Positions 36,190-47,177 of a DNA stretch of 64,000 nt are shown piece after piece. The translations under genes were made by a program, and so were the position numbers. Below the pieces are notes generated by a model. The model was not told the origin of the DNA and did no database searches. It saw only the letters and a list, made by a program, of their open reading frames with translations. This stretch comes from Antitrichia curtipendula (Eukaryota; Streptophyta; Bryopsida; Hypnales; Leucodontaceae), in assembly GCA_951230915.1 (NCBI GenBank), contig OX579636.1, forward strand, positions 28,269,567 to 28,333,566. Reading direction: 5' to 3'. Every line of letters starts with the position of its first letter. The first letter of the stretch is position 1.

Positions 36190-37279
36190 CCACCATTAGA
36201 ACCCTAGGAAATTTTTGTAGTTCGCACTCCGCTTTGCACTTCTATTTTTGTTCCCCTCCGTTCCGTTTCTACTCTGCTTGGCTCCGCATACAAATAGCTA
36301 CCACATCGTGCTACGTTCCTAGTCTTTTCTGTTCTCTAGAACCCCTTTCAGCTTTAGTTTTTTACTTTATATGTCCGTTGCTTTCTGCATTTTGTGAGCA
36401 CATTTTTGAGCCCTGCAATTGTGTATGTTTAGTTTCAGTTGCTTCTTATTTAGTTCTATTTGCTCAGTTGCTCCTTGTTTTGTTATTGTGCTCCACTACA
36501 TCGTACTTCAAAGTGCGAGGTGGTGTGCAACGTGTCGTGCTTCAAGGTAAGGCTTCTATTTCACCAAACAATTTCATCATTTTGTTGCTACTGTGCAAGT
36601 GCTTGAGGTAGCTCATTTTGAGGTGTTTAGGGTTAGTTTTAGAGTTGAATGTTCTTAGATTTAATTGCTCAATTTGGATTGTTCTATAGGGTTAGTTATT
36701 TATGAGCTTTAGATGTTGAGCTCAAAATCTTTGGTTAGATGTAGGATGTAGCAAGTAGGAACCAAATCAGTATTGTATTGGTTTCTTTAGGCTTAGCTTT
36801 AGGATGTTGAGCTCAAAATCTTTGATTAGTTTTAGATTGTAGCTGGTAGGAACCAAATCAATGTTGTATTGGTTTATTTAGAGTTAGCTTGAGTTGATGT
36901 AGTATTGGTCATTAGGTATTGAAGGGTGCAAGTGTTCAATTTGTGACTCAATTTGGATTGCTCTTTAATGATGTAATGATAATTAATATATTGGTTGTGC
37001 TTTGGTACCACCTTCTATTGTAAATGCTTCAAGAATGCATCCTTGATTTTTGTACACTCTGAAAACATGCAATGCCAATCTATCTTTATTGGATTTTTTT
37101 ATTATGTGTACGTCATTTTAGTCATGGGACCATCCATGTCACAAAGAATTAAAACATCAGCCCGTAGAGTGGCACACTTGGCGATGGAGGATAGAGGAGT
37201 CTCTCAACGACTAGAAGATCCTACTACTGTAGAAAACACTATCAAAAAGCAAACAATAGTCAAAAAAGAAATTCTTTAA
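36190..37279 (+). pseudogene. Gene-like 5' end: leader exon, intron, 51-codon frame (truncated?)
   Basis: A pyrimidine-rich leader-like segment ends at CAAG followed by GTAAGG (donor at 36,547). An acceptor CATTTTAG ends at 37,121, and an ATG follows two bases later at 37,124. The frame encodes 51 residues beginning MGPSMSQRIKTSARRVAHLA and rich in charged residues, then stops at 37,279. The structure of leader exon, 575-bp intron and ATG at the exon start looks real. The product is too short and matches no family I know. It may be the 5' end of a transposon gene that has lost its body, since repeats begin 300 bp further on. Confidence 0.35.
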
Positions 37280-37749
37280 AAAATCTACAAAGAAAACCTC
37301 TAGTACTGCCTAAACAATTGGATCTAAGTCTCACCATTTTCGTAGGTAGTTTTGACATTGACCTTGGGTGCTTAAAAAAAATAAAAGATTTTCTTGAAAC
37401 AAAATGCATAAATGGATTGTGTTCAATTGAAAGAAATAAAGTTCTTTCAAGACTCCTTTTGCAAATGGTGTGTTGAATTATGGCATCCTTAGTGGTTGTA
37501 GTTAGCAAACAGATCAAGACTCATCTTAGATGAGATAACCCCAGAGCTGCTCTAGTGGGGCACCACATTTTTACTAAAACGCTTCGTAATACTAATCTAC
37601 ACACATTCACATTAAGGTTGTCCGGACATTTGGACGTCCAAGGTCGCGTTCGGACATCCAGCATCCAACATCCACTACCCTTGGGACGTCCTATGACATT
37701 CAATGTCTTAAAATTTACCATGGGACAATAAATTGCATGCATCTCCAAC

Positions 37750-38110
37750 GTCCGCCCGGCCCATTAGATTCTCCCGTCCGCCTCGTCTAATCTGCCCGCC
37801 TGATCCGTCCGCCTCGATCGACTACCCGTCCGCCTCATTTGATCCACCTAATCAATCCGTCCGCCCAAACCATCCACCCCGACAGATTGCTCGTCCGATC
37901 CGCTCAACCAAACCGTCCACCTCGATTGACTATCCATCCGCCCCATTTGATCCATCCACCCTAACCGATTGCCTATTCGTTCTACTAATCCACCCAATCG
38001 ATTGGTCTGTGCTGACCAACCCATCCACCCCATCCGATCCGCCCACCCAAACCGTCTGCCCCGATCGACTATCCGTCCACCCCGACTGATCGATCTATTT
38101 GATCTGTCTG
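37750..38110. repeat. C-rich degenerate minisatellite
   Basis: Imperfect units built on GATCCGTCCGCC and CGATCGACTATCCGTCC recur about every 35-100 bp. All three plus frames are open in part, giving proline/serine/arginine-rich translations that are artefacts of the repeat. CG is unusually frequent for this window. Confidence 0.7.
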
Positions 38111-38970
38111 TCCGCTTTAGTGTGCCTCATAATATATCATTGAAAAGGTATCATCGAGAGCTATCCATTAGTATATAATGTGTCCGATTTGAACAAAAAA
38201 ATCCAATGGGGGAATTACTCTGAAGATTGGGGTTCGCTTGCCAAGTATGCCGCTCAAACCGATAGGTTGTTTGCTTCATCCGCTCCGTTTGCCTTCCTGA
38301 CCGACAACCCATCCATCCACTTCAGTGTGCCTCATACTATATCATTGGAAAGATATTGTCAAGAACTTTTCGATGGTATATCATATGTCTGATTTGGACA
38401 AAAATTCCAACAGTGAGATTGCTCTGAAGATTGAGGTCCGCTTGTCAAGTCCATCTCATTAGAAAAAATTTGGGGCCAAGGGAGGGCCGTTTCAGGCCCG
38501 TTCCCCAATCTGTCCCCATGCTGTGAACAGTGAAATGGGCTGTCAGAAAAAAATATTTAAAAAAAAAAAAAAAAAAAAAAAAATTGTTTTCCCAAATTTC
38601 GTTTTAAGAATTTTTTTTTTTTGAATTTTTTTTGAATTTAAAAATAAATAAAAATCTGATGTGACCGTTGCCATGCCATGTCACCCTGCTGCGGTGGCGC
38701 AGATTCAGCAGTCAGGGACTGCGCAGAACTTGTGGAGAACTCATGGGAACTCGCGGCCCTCCTTTGGCCCCAAATTTTTTCTAATGGCCCCGACCGATTG
38801 GCCATCTACTCCATCCGCCTTCCCGACCAATGACTTGTCTGTTTGCTTATGTGTGTCTTATAATATATCATTGGAAAGGTATCGTTGAGAGCTTTTCAAT
38901 GGTATATCATACGTCCAATTTGGACAAAAGCTTCAATGATGGGTTCACTCCGAAGATTGAGTGCTAAACA
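38111..38970. repeat. 205-bp tandem repeat, three copies, third displaced by a MITE
   Basis: The marker A(A/C)TATATCATTG(A/G)AAAG occurs at 38,131, 38,336 and 38,862. Each is followed by GGTATATCAT(A/G)-like sequence and GAAGATTG. The first spacing is 205 bp. The second is 526 bp, the excess of 321 bp being close to the 330-bp MITE lying between. Confidence 0.8.
38457..38786. mobile_element. 330-bp MITE in the tandem repeat
   Basis: The ends CATTAGAAAAAATTTGGGGC are perfect inverted repeats, extended inward by CCAAGGGAGGGCCG / CCAAAGGAGGGCCG. The interior has an A(27) tract at about 38,557 and a GC-rich right half. The phrase AGGCCCGTTCCCC also occurs near 13,130, and its inverse near 48,243. 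The ends are related to 33,124-33,424. No clear target duplication is visible. Confidence 0.88.
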
Positions 38971-40065
38971 TTACTTTAGTTTTTGTAATCTTCAACACTC
39001 TTGGATTCCTTATTTTTACCTTAAAAGTTCAAGTTAGTCATTATTCAATATTTCAGTTAGATAAGAAGTTCGCTTACAATTGTATTGTTAGAGCCTTAGT
39101 ATGCTTGATTAGTTTTATATTACTAAGAGTCTGACCATATAGTTTTTCCTCTTTCAATTTATGATATTGTAATCTGTAAGGTTTTAGATTACGTAATTTT
39201 CTATAAAATCATTTGTATATGCATTATTTCTTATTCTTACCACAATTCTTTGGCTACAAGTTTGTGGCATACATTTTATAATTCTATTTATACTAATTGT
39301 TTTGGTCTTATTAATTGATAATTTGATACTGATAGTAGTATTGAATTTTTTTTGTGAAGTTAAAAAAATTATTTATAGAGATGAAACCTACTTGTAATCA
39401 TTAACCTCTTAAGTACCAAGAAGACACAATGTATCCTCTTCAAATTTTCAATGGCAAATTTTCATTAGGGTGAAACAAATCTCAATATTTTGCAAATTAG
39501 GATCTTGTATGATAAAAGTTTATATATTTATTGCATTATCTGATTTTCAAAATTTGAATGTGAAAAATATTTAAAAAGTTTATTTAGGAAATGTAGTCTA
39601 ATAAAAAAAGGGAACAATTATAATATTTTTCCATTGAAAGAAATAGTAGAGATGGAAAAAAATATTTTTTTGGACATTTCTAGTCTTTAATTTATACAAA
39701 CAAATTGGATTTGGAGAAAAAAAATTTGACTTTGTATTTTTAGCAATTTAAAAAAATAATAGGTTCAATCTAGTGTGATGAAGAACACAAAATAATTAAA
39801 ATGAATCCAAATTTTTTGAAGATGTTCCAAACAATATACTAATAATACAAATTATTAAATCAGAATTGTACATTTCATATTTGTAGATTACAACAAGATG
39901 AATTGAAGATATCATTTTTGATGTGGAAGTACATTACAAACGTGTGTAAATGAGGTTCATAATTGTCATATATGTTGGGTCATTATATTTGAAGGTTAAT
40001 CACAATTTTCACTACCTAAGCATCAATATTTTTGTATGGGATATATTGTTTTGATGATTTACAAT
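38971..40065. other. AT-rich intergenic DNA, possible decayed TTAA element
   Basis: TTAACCTCTTAAGTACCAAG at 39,411 resembles a left end of the TTAA family, and TTAA at 39,995-39,998 (reverse complement TTAACCTTCAAATATAATG) may be its partner. AGGATCTTGTATGA inside also recurs in the family. No gene is seen. Confidence 0.4.
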
Positions 40066-41045
40066 TTAACCCTTCACCACCTAAGGGGACCAAAAGTGTC
40101 CTCACACAATCTAGTAGTCAACTTCAAAGTGCTGTAACTTTTGCATAAAATGTCCAAATTCAATCAAACTTATTGTATAAGTTGCGCATACTAGTCTATT
40201 TTTTGTGGTAAAATTTTCAGATCTATCAAAGATGTACTGAGATTTTGAAAGCCATTTGAAGTTCGCAGGTTCAATTTGAGTTTACAACAGTGCATTGAGA
40301 TGGCTGCAACTTCGGGGGCTTGTATCTTTTTCATCAAATGTTAGTTTCAATAAAATTTGTTGAATTTTGTTCCCCATAAAGTCTAGTTATTGTGGTAAAA
40401 TTTTCATGTCAATTCAAGTTGTTTTGAATGCTTGGGAGCAATTCGAAGTTCAAAATCCAGACAATTTTGCATTACAGTGAACTTCGGCGGCTTATAACTT
40501 CTTTAGACAAGGTTTGTTTTCAATAAATTTTGTTGGAAAAGTTGCGCGTATTAGTCTAGTTCTTCTGGGAAGAATTTCATATCAATCCAAGAAGTTATGA
40601 TTGACTGAGAAGCATTTTAGTAGAGGTAGGTTCAGCCATAGATGTGTTTTTTTGCTACTTTTTTCACTGTTTTTTGACATTTCAAAACAATTTTGCAAAT
40701 GCAATGAGTCAACTAAATGATTTTTTTTTCCACCAATGTATTTGTCGTTTGGTTTTGAATCATTTTGTAGTTTAAAGTTTTTTCATTTGAGTAGGTTTAG
40801 AAATCGAATTTCACCTCCAAATGTGTTTTTAGGAAAATTTCAGCATCTTTTTTCAACACTAAAACATTATAATCTTTCAATCTCTGCGGTCAAATGACCC
40901 CAAATTTGATTTACACCATCTACAACATGCACACTACGAGATTGTACGGTTGAAATTTTCATACCTCTTTCACATTTAGACTTGTAACACTTGAAAAGCA
41001 AGGTTGTTTTTTGACATGGTTAGGCCTTGGGCGGTGTAGGATTAA
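40066..41045. mobile_element. TTAA-bounded element, divergent subfamily, with internal repeats
   Basis: The left end is TTAACCCTTCACCACCTAAG and the right end in reverse complement is TTAATCCTACACCGCCCAAG, agreeing at 16 of 20 positions and both beginning with TTAA. The interior carries a threefold repeat: GTCTA(T/G)TT followed by GGTAAAATTTTCA-like sequence at about 40,194, 40,381 and 40,554 (spacing 187 and 173 bp). No coding frame. Confidence 0.6.
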
Positions 41046-41499
41046 GATGTAAATATAAGTATAAAGGTTTAGAGAAATAACTTCAATTATATTTTTGTTG
41101 TATAAATGCAATATTTAATCTTAAACTACATTAAACTACATTAAATTATATTAAAGTGCTTCAAGCGTTTTTTGTAGCATCCTCTAATTCAATAATAAAA
41201 TAATACAATTGCTTGTACTATGTATACCTTGGTGTTTCAAATTATCAATGCATTTTATAGCAAAACATGAAGAAACGCTTTAAGTTATAATTGCATGCTT
41301 TACATAGGTTGTCTGCCAGTCTGTCTGCCATCTGCCAGAGGCCATCCGTTGGTGCGTTTGTTTACTACCATCCACCATACTGAACCGTCCACCCATTATA
41401 TTTTTTGACAGCAACCATCTAATGCGAACGTAAAGTCCATTGAATCCGGACGTCCAAAAAATGGACGTGAATTTGTTTGGGATGTTTACTTTTGTCAAC

Positions 41500-42229
41500 C
41501 CTGGTTCACATGCATGTTGGAGTAACACATCAAAGACCAAGGCGAAGATCACTTTGAGTGTGTCCACCAAAATGTGACCTCTCAACAAATTGAAGAAGAT
41601 GTTGTGGAGTATGTGAAACATGATACTTCGTCTGCGAAGAACCGAATCATTTTGACCCACAAGAATCTCATTGAGAAGGCCGTTACCTTCAATAGTTCCA
41701 AAAAAAATTAACACTTTGTTGCCATGCTACGGTTTGGTTAGTGTATCCTTTTGGCTTCGTGAATTTTACTTGTTTGCCAAGGCGGCATGGAATATACCAG
41801 GGCGGCAATGTTGTAGAAAAGAATGATGGAACCTGACATTGTAAACATGGATGATGTGACTCAAATTTTTTTGAGCACAAAAATCCCAGATCATGCCTAG
41901 CGGACTTGGGATGACAAAGGTGAATAGTTTCCTTAGATGAGGCTTGAGAAGGGGCACAATGTGATTATGTGGTTCCAGGTACTCACATTGTTTTCCTACA
42001 CTGTTTTGTTTTATCAACGCATGAAAACGTACATATATTTTTTTTAATTCATACATTTCATTCCTCACAGGTACCACTTTGGATGATGTACAACATGTTG
42101 ACGATGTTGTCGTGCTCAATGATAACCAAATTATTGCGGTATCTCCAGCACAAGTGGCTAACACCATTGCTCAAATTGTTGGAGAGTGGAGACACTACGG
42201 ATGATGCCATGTTCATCCCCGTTGTATAA
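41500..42229 (+). pseudogene. Decayed gene fragment with one recognisable intron
   Basis: The plus strand shows protein-like stretches in one frame broken by stops. From about 41,530 to 41,712 it reads acidic sequence including SQQIEEDVVEYVKHD and KNLIEKAVTF. From about 41,826 it reads EPDIVNMDDVTQIFLSTKIP and, after stops, KGHNVIMWFQ ending at a donor (CAG, then GTACTC at 41,979). An acceptor CTCACAG ends at 42,070, and TTLDDVQHVDDVVVLNDNQI follows to a stop. The minus-strand frame 41,280-41,714 is its shadow. I do not recognise the family. Its setting among repeats suggests a transposon-derived gene. Confidence 0.35.
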
Positions 42230-43591
42230 GCTAATCGTGACAATCTTAATAGTTTTCTACTCTAGTTATGAACATGTGAACACAATTCATGTCTTCAGTT
42301 TTATGTTTGAAGAACTACAAGATTTTTGCTTACACTTCTTCTTTGACTCATTTTCAATACTCACAAATTTTTGAGTGGTAATACTTTGTTAGTATGTGAA
42401 TTGTAATGCATTTTGAATGCATTTTGAACGCATAGTAAATGCTCTCTTTCCATTGAAACGCTTCAATTCTCTTGCCAAACACGTGTCTATATATTTGTAT
42501 TTGTATTTGTTGTCATACGGGTGTATTTGGGTGTATTCATGGGGGTGAATTCTGGGGGCTATGAGGATTAAATCAAAATGTGCATTGTCCCTCACGGCTA
42601 TGCATTCAAAAGACAACACCACAACAACATAATTGATGTTCAGAGTTGAAACATCTGACAATGCAACTATAATGTATGTAGGCAAACTAGGAGCCCCTTG
42701 AAGTATTGAAGCCACTTCTATAATAAAATCCTAGCTTCATGAATGGAAATAAAATGCAATTGCTACCAATTGACTTGGAAATTAGGAGGACCTGAAAATA
42801 TTTTAGGTATTCTGGAACAAACACGCAGTCTGGAGAGCGTCTGAATGCATCTCATTTTCAAAAAAGACTTAAATGTTGCCTCTTCCAACAAGAGGGGGCA
42901 ATTCAAATTCAAAATAGGGCAATCATATAGCAACCAAATGATCCACATCCATAGCAAACCCACAATTTCATCAATTTTTGGCCACTATCACATTCAATCT
43001 TCAAACCTCTCAGCATTAAATTTTACAAGAGCCTCAAAATGAAACCCAAGATTTCAAATCAGCCGAACTGTATGTTGGAAACAAAGTCTTAATCCTCTAG
43101 AGGGAAGGAAAAGGAATGACTAGGATTCATGAAGGTTAAGGAATTGACTGCTGAAGATGCACTGAGCTCATAAACCTTAAGATCATAACCACAACAAACT
43201 GAAGATGGAGACAACAATAACCTGTTCTAGACTGCTGAAGATGCAGCACTGAACTCATACGTGAAAGCTAAGCTCCTTGGTGTGGAAGACCCAGCAAGCT
43301 CCCTTGCGTTGTCATTGTATAATGTGCGCATTAAATTTTTTGTCCTTTATCCCAAATCCCAATTGCTTAAATCACCAGGTTAACATTCTTGAGTACAAAC
43401 TTTAATAACAGTCCCAACTGAGAGTTAGTTGCAGAAAACTCATGCCAAATCGTAAAACCCTAACAACATAGTTGCGTTGGAATTCCAAGTATTTTACCGC
43501 TTCAGTTTCTCTCCGCGCTTATGGATTGCCAGAAACTTTATTGTCTCTATCCTTGCAGGATGAGACATAGCACTACAGACTTATTTCAAAT
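42230..43591. other. Intergenic DNA with short diverged repeats
   Basis: No gene is seen. ACTGCTGAAGATGCA occurs twice (near 43,149 and 43,231), each followed by CTGAGCTCATA or CTGAACTCATA. Confidence 0.45.
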
Positions 43592-43744
43592 TTTCTCATA
43601 CAGAGTTTCATTCACCAATCAATTGACAAGTGCCGGATCCCTTTGACCGACAACAATATCATCAAGCAGGCCCTTGGCAAGTATGGCATCATTTGCATTG
43701 AGGATCTTACCCACGAGATTTGCATTGTTGGTTACGGAAAATAG
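43592..43744 (+). pseudogene. Truncated ribosomal protein L7 (uL30) fragment
   Basis: The plus frame contains [10 protein letters not shown] followed by [18 protein letters not shown] and VG, a near-exact match to the conserved core of eukaryotic L7 of the large ribosomal subunit. About 18 residues upstream (from FLIQS) still align without gaps but are strongly diverged. The frame ends at a TAG at 43,742 just where the conserved GPHFKEA segment should follow, and no continuation is visible in any nearby frame. No start, no N-terminal basic region and no C-terminal end are present. It is best read as a retrocopy or duplication remnant; an isolated exon of a real gene is unlikely because neighbouring exons are not seen. 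Confidence 0.75.
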
Positions 43745-45251
43745 TTTATGAGAACGGTAAAACTCCATCCGGAAATTGCAATTGAAAGACATCAGCGACC
43801 AATTTCTGCTTGATCCATCTGTTGATTAGATTTAGTGGATATTCTGGTGAAACATTTCAATAAGCTCCGTTTGTAACAACAATGGAATTATCAACTAGTA
43901 AAAAAAAGTGATGACAAACTTCCAGAATGGCCATAATTCTAGTTTTAGAACAACACATGACACCAACTATCGCACGGGTGGATTGAAACTTCATGATATG
44001 TAACACATGCATGCCCACCACAAGGAGCACCTACTTGAAAAACAATGAATGGTCTACAATCCTTAAAATATAAGAGTAACATGATCCTCAATGTAGCCTT
44101 TGAATGCACCCAATCAATGTTTTAAACTCTTCAAAATATCAAATAAAAGAAATGAGATAGGTGATTGCTTCAAGATCCAAGCGGCATTCAAAATAGTTCA
44201 TTTTAGTATAAAATATAATTCTTATGTGTTGTTACTAAAGAAATATATATTTTCTTCATTGCTTCATGTTTGGTTGCATCAATTGACAAATATTATTTTG
44301 TATTTCATTTTCATTTTTTTGTAGTATTAATGTTTATTCTAATAAGATATTCATTTTTAAAAAAAAAATTTACAAATGTGTTACCAACATCTTACAATCA
44401 ACTAGTGTAATTAGTTTCAATCCTTGCCTCCTAACATGAAATCAACTTTATCAAGTTTTCCACTATTTATTTATTTTAAAATATTTTTGTTTAATTTTCC
44501 TACTATCAATATTGTTGTTCACCTAAGACAGAACCTCCCGGTCATACCATTCTTGTTTACTTGCCTCATATTTGGTGTTTCTAAAATGGTCACTTATAAA
44601 GAGAAACACAACCTCTAAAATGTATGAGAAGTGTATCAAACCAACTTTTGTGAGTCACTTTGCAAGGAAAGGGAGGTAAAGCTCTTAGGTTACCTTGAAT
44701 TGAAGGTTAATAAGAAGGTCCAATATTGCCAATGCCAATTCAGAAAAAACAAATTTTAAATGCAACTTTGGTGGCAATTTTTATACTAATATAGCATTGA
44801 AGAATTGCTAGAAAGAAGTTTGTCGGCCAAAATTAGTAGTGGATGGAGTTTGAGGCTAAAGGTGAACAAATATTTTATGTAACAAACTCTTTTGGAGGCT
44901 TTGTAGAACCCTTCCAAGTGACATACATGCAATACAAAGTGACAACCTTGGGAGAGTTGGAACCTTTTATAGGCTTCTTTACTTTGATCAATGTATGATG
45001 GGGGAGGGCATCAATGAACTTTTTAGAGGTATACTAAAAAGAAACTTCATTTTTGAAAGAAAGTGATATAACATTGTTACTATGTAGCACAGGACCTTGA
45101 AGCATTACTAAAAACCAAAGAATGTAAGATTAATTATCTTTGTATGAGCTAAGGAAGTTAAACCACCTCATCCTTTGGGAGAGCATTTTTCTAGATACTT
45201 GGTGTACTCTCTTCAAATTAAAAAGAACCTATCTATAATTGGTCAATATAT
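43745..45251. other. Intergenic DNA
   Basis: No gene is recognised. From about 44,610 to 45,230 the plus strand shows weakly protein-like stretches broken by stops, possibly a decayed transposon, but no motif could be identified. Confidence 0.4.
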
Positions 45252-45253
45252 TA

Positions 45254-45797
45254 CTCCTTCCATCCCATAATGATCTTCATGTTGGCTTTAGTTTTTTGTC
45301 CTAAAATAATCTTCCTATTACACTTTTTGACGCTTTTGATTGCTTTCCAGGACTAATAAAACAACTTTGAGTAGTAGTTCCCCCTCCATCCATGCAATCA
45401 TCAATCAAAAAACAAATGAGATGATTCGAAGGATCAATCAATATTGTTGCTTCTTATTTTTAGCATCTCTTTGAGTATTTTTCAATTGAAGGAGGTGAAG
45501 CTTTGGAAGACAAAATAGAAATCCAAACATAATATTGAGCATGTACTAAATGCCCCTAAAATGAAAACTTCACTCAACAATTAAATGTCCACTACTGCCC
45601 TTTGAAAATGCTCCAAAAATTCCACTTTTCAATTCTCCAAAACTACACGTTGAAAAGGGCTCTGAAGCTTAAAGTTTCTTGGTCACTAAGAGTACACAGA
45701 ACTCTACTTTTACAGTGCAAAACACATTTTTAAACTATTATTTTTAGCCTTAATCCCAAACATTTTGTCCAACATGAAGATCATTTTGGGACAGAGG
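45254..45797. mobile_element. Stowaway-type MITE (Tc1/mariner), TA target duplication
   Basis: The left end CTCCTTCCATCCCATAATGA is close to the canonical Stowaway end CTCCCTCCGTCCC. The right end in reverse complement is CCTCTGTCCCAAAATGATC. Both continue with ATGATCTTCATGTTGG. TA flanks both sides (45,252-45,253 and 45,798-45,799). The 544-bp interior is non-coding. It lies about 550 bp downstream of the end of the CUE-domain gene. Confidence 0.85.
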
Positions 45798-46033
45798 TAA
45801 TATATTTTATTATAATCTGTCTTTCAATTAGGATTGATTTGCCCAATCCAAGACTATTCAAAGGTAGAAAAAAACTCTCATTTGGACTCCCAATAAAAAA
45901 GTAATGGGTCATTTAAAGTCTTAACAATGGTTTATGCAAGAATCATGCAATTCAAGGAGCCGACTTACTCGAGGGGGGTCACTACATGTTACATTTCCCA
46001 TATGCATGCGTCCAAGCACATATGCAGAGTCCA
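45798..46033. other. Short spacer, probably near the 3' end of the CUE gene
   Basis: Overlapping short frames on both strands are not recognisable. Confidence 0.4.
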
Positions 46034-46158
46034 GAACTATCCTCCAACTCAATGCATATGACCTAATACAAGCTTCAAAGAGTTGCTCATATGTACGAGA
46101 ACTATCCTCCAACTCAATGCATACGATCTAATACAAGCTTCAAAGAGTTGCTCATATG
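46034..46158. repeat. Two-copy tandem repeat, 65-bp period, 3' of the CUE gene
   Basis: The unit beginning GAACTATCCTCCAACTCAAT starts at 46,034 and 46,099 and differs at only a few bases, so this is a recent duplication. It probably lies in or just beyond the 3' untranslated region. Confidence 0.9.
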
Positions 46159-46352
46159 GCAGCAGAGCAACACAATCTTCAATGTATCCAGAGTAGAACC
46201 ATTCTAGAGAAGCTAGTCATCAGTAGGTCAGCTGAAAGTATCAACTGTCAGAATTTTCCACACCCAAGCAAATTACGTGCTGCATTTTGCCCCCAAAAAT
46301 CGCTGTCTAATTTCCAAGCACGAAACAAGAATTTCACACGCAAAAGAACAGC

Positions 46353-47177
46353 TTAGAATACGTCCGGGTGAAAGCGTCCCGGCATGGAACTTCCCTCTTG
46401 TGCCTGACGAAGATGTAATGTCAGAGAATAATTGTTCAATTCCAACGTTCGTACTTGTTCCTGGTACTGCGAAAGAAGTTGCTTCACTTGCTGAAGCTCC
46501 AATGCTCGTCCTTCGTGGTCTTGCTGCCGCTCGTGTTGGATAGCAACGGCTCTTTTCAGAATCTGATTATCATGCATCAGTCCCCGATTCTGCTCCTTCA
46601 GCGCCACATTCTCCTTCTGGATGTCGTCAATGACAGCTGCCGAGCGGGATATAACAGTCTTTTCAAATGCCTCAAGTGTATGCATAGCCCTACTTCGCGC
46701 ACTTTCCAAGTCGCTTGCATTCATCATTTGATTAACCAAAAGCTCCACCCATTTACTTCCTTCTGACTGCGTCTGGCTGGAGGCTTCAGCTTGTTGCACA
46801 CCAAACTCATCTGGGCGGCCTGAGAACGGGTCAGAGGCATGCTGGTCGGAAGCGGCTTGCTGTGACGTAGACAAACGCAGCAGATTCAGGCTCTTAATAG
46901 CAGAGTCCAAATCGTTGTTGGAAGCTTCTAACACCTTTTCCACCGCTTGTTCTTCCATGTCGGGGAAGAGGGCATGGAGTTGCGAAAGGAGACAACCCGC
47001 CTCAAGGCGGGTGTCGAAAGTCGGGCCACTTCTGGTACCAGACGATGATGAGAGTGAGGGTGTACTGGCAAACCAAGCGGTCGAATTTCCTTGCGCGAAC
47101 CTCAGGCGCTTGGCTACCGGCGGCGAGCTGTGCAAATCCTCAAAGAGCGACCGCTTCCCGCAAACCGCGGCAGACAT
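46353..47177 (-). CDS. CUE-domain protein, plant ubiquitin-system family
   Basis: A 274-residue intronless frame that matches, end to end, a conserved plant family annotated as ubiquitin system component CUE. Such proteins bind ubiquitin or ubiquitylated partners; the specific role of this family is not known to me. The N-terminus MSAAVCGKRSLFEDL and a basic SPPVAKRLR segment (18-26) are family signatures. The CUE domain spans about 60-100 with ALFPDM (69-74, the FP ubiquitin-contact motif) and NNDLDSAIKSLN. A linker of about 45 residues rich in Ser and Gln follows. SKWVELLVNQMMNASDLESA (141-160) and a coiled coil (about 185-260, with ILKRAVAIQHERQ) precede the invariant end PGRFHPDVF. The start is the ATG at 47,177 because family members begin there; in-frame upstream codons offer only TTG. 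A possible uORF lies at 47,206-47,280. Confidence 0.93.
   Translation of the reverse strand: MSAAVCGKRSLFEDLHSSPPVAKRLRFAQGNSTAWFASTPSLSSSSGTRSGPTFDTRLEAGCLLSQLHALFPDMEEQAVEKVLEASNNDLDSAIKSLNLLRLSTSQQAASDQHASDPFSGRPDEFGVQQAEASSQTQSEGSKWVELLVNQMMNASDLESARSRAMHTLEAFEKTVISRSAAVIDDIQKENVALKEQNRGLMHDNQILKRAVAIQHERQQDHEGRALELQQVKQLLSQYQEQVRTLELNNYSLTLHLRQAQEGSSMPGRFHPDVF

Noticed and set aside
37733..38089. A 118-codon plus-strand frame rich in Pro, Ser and Arg
   Set aside because: Product of a C-rich minisatellite; neighbouring frames are open as well.
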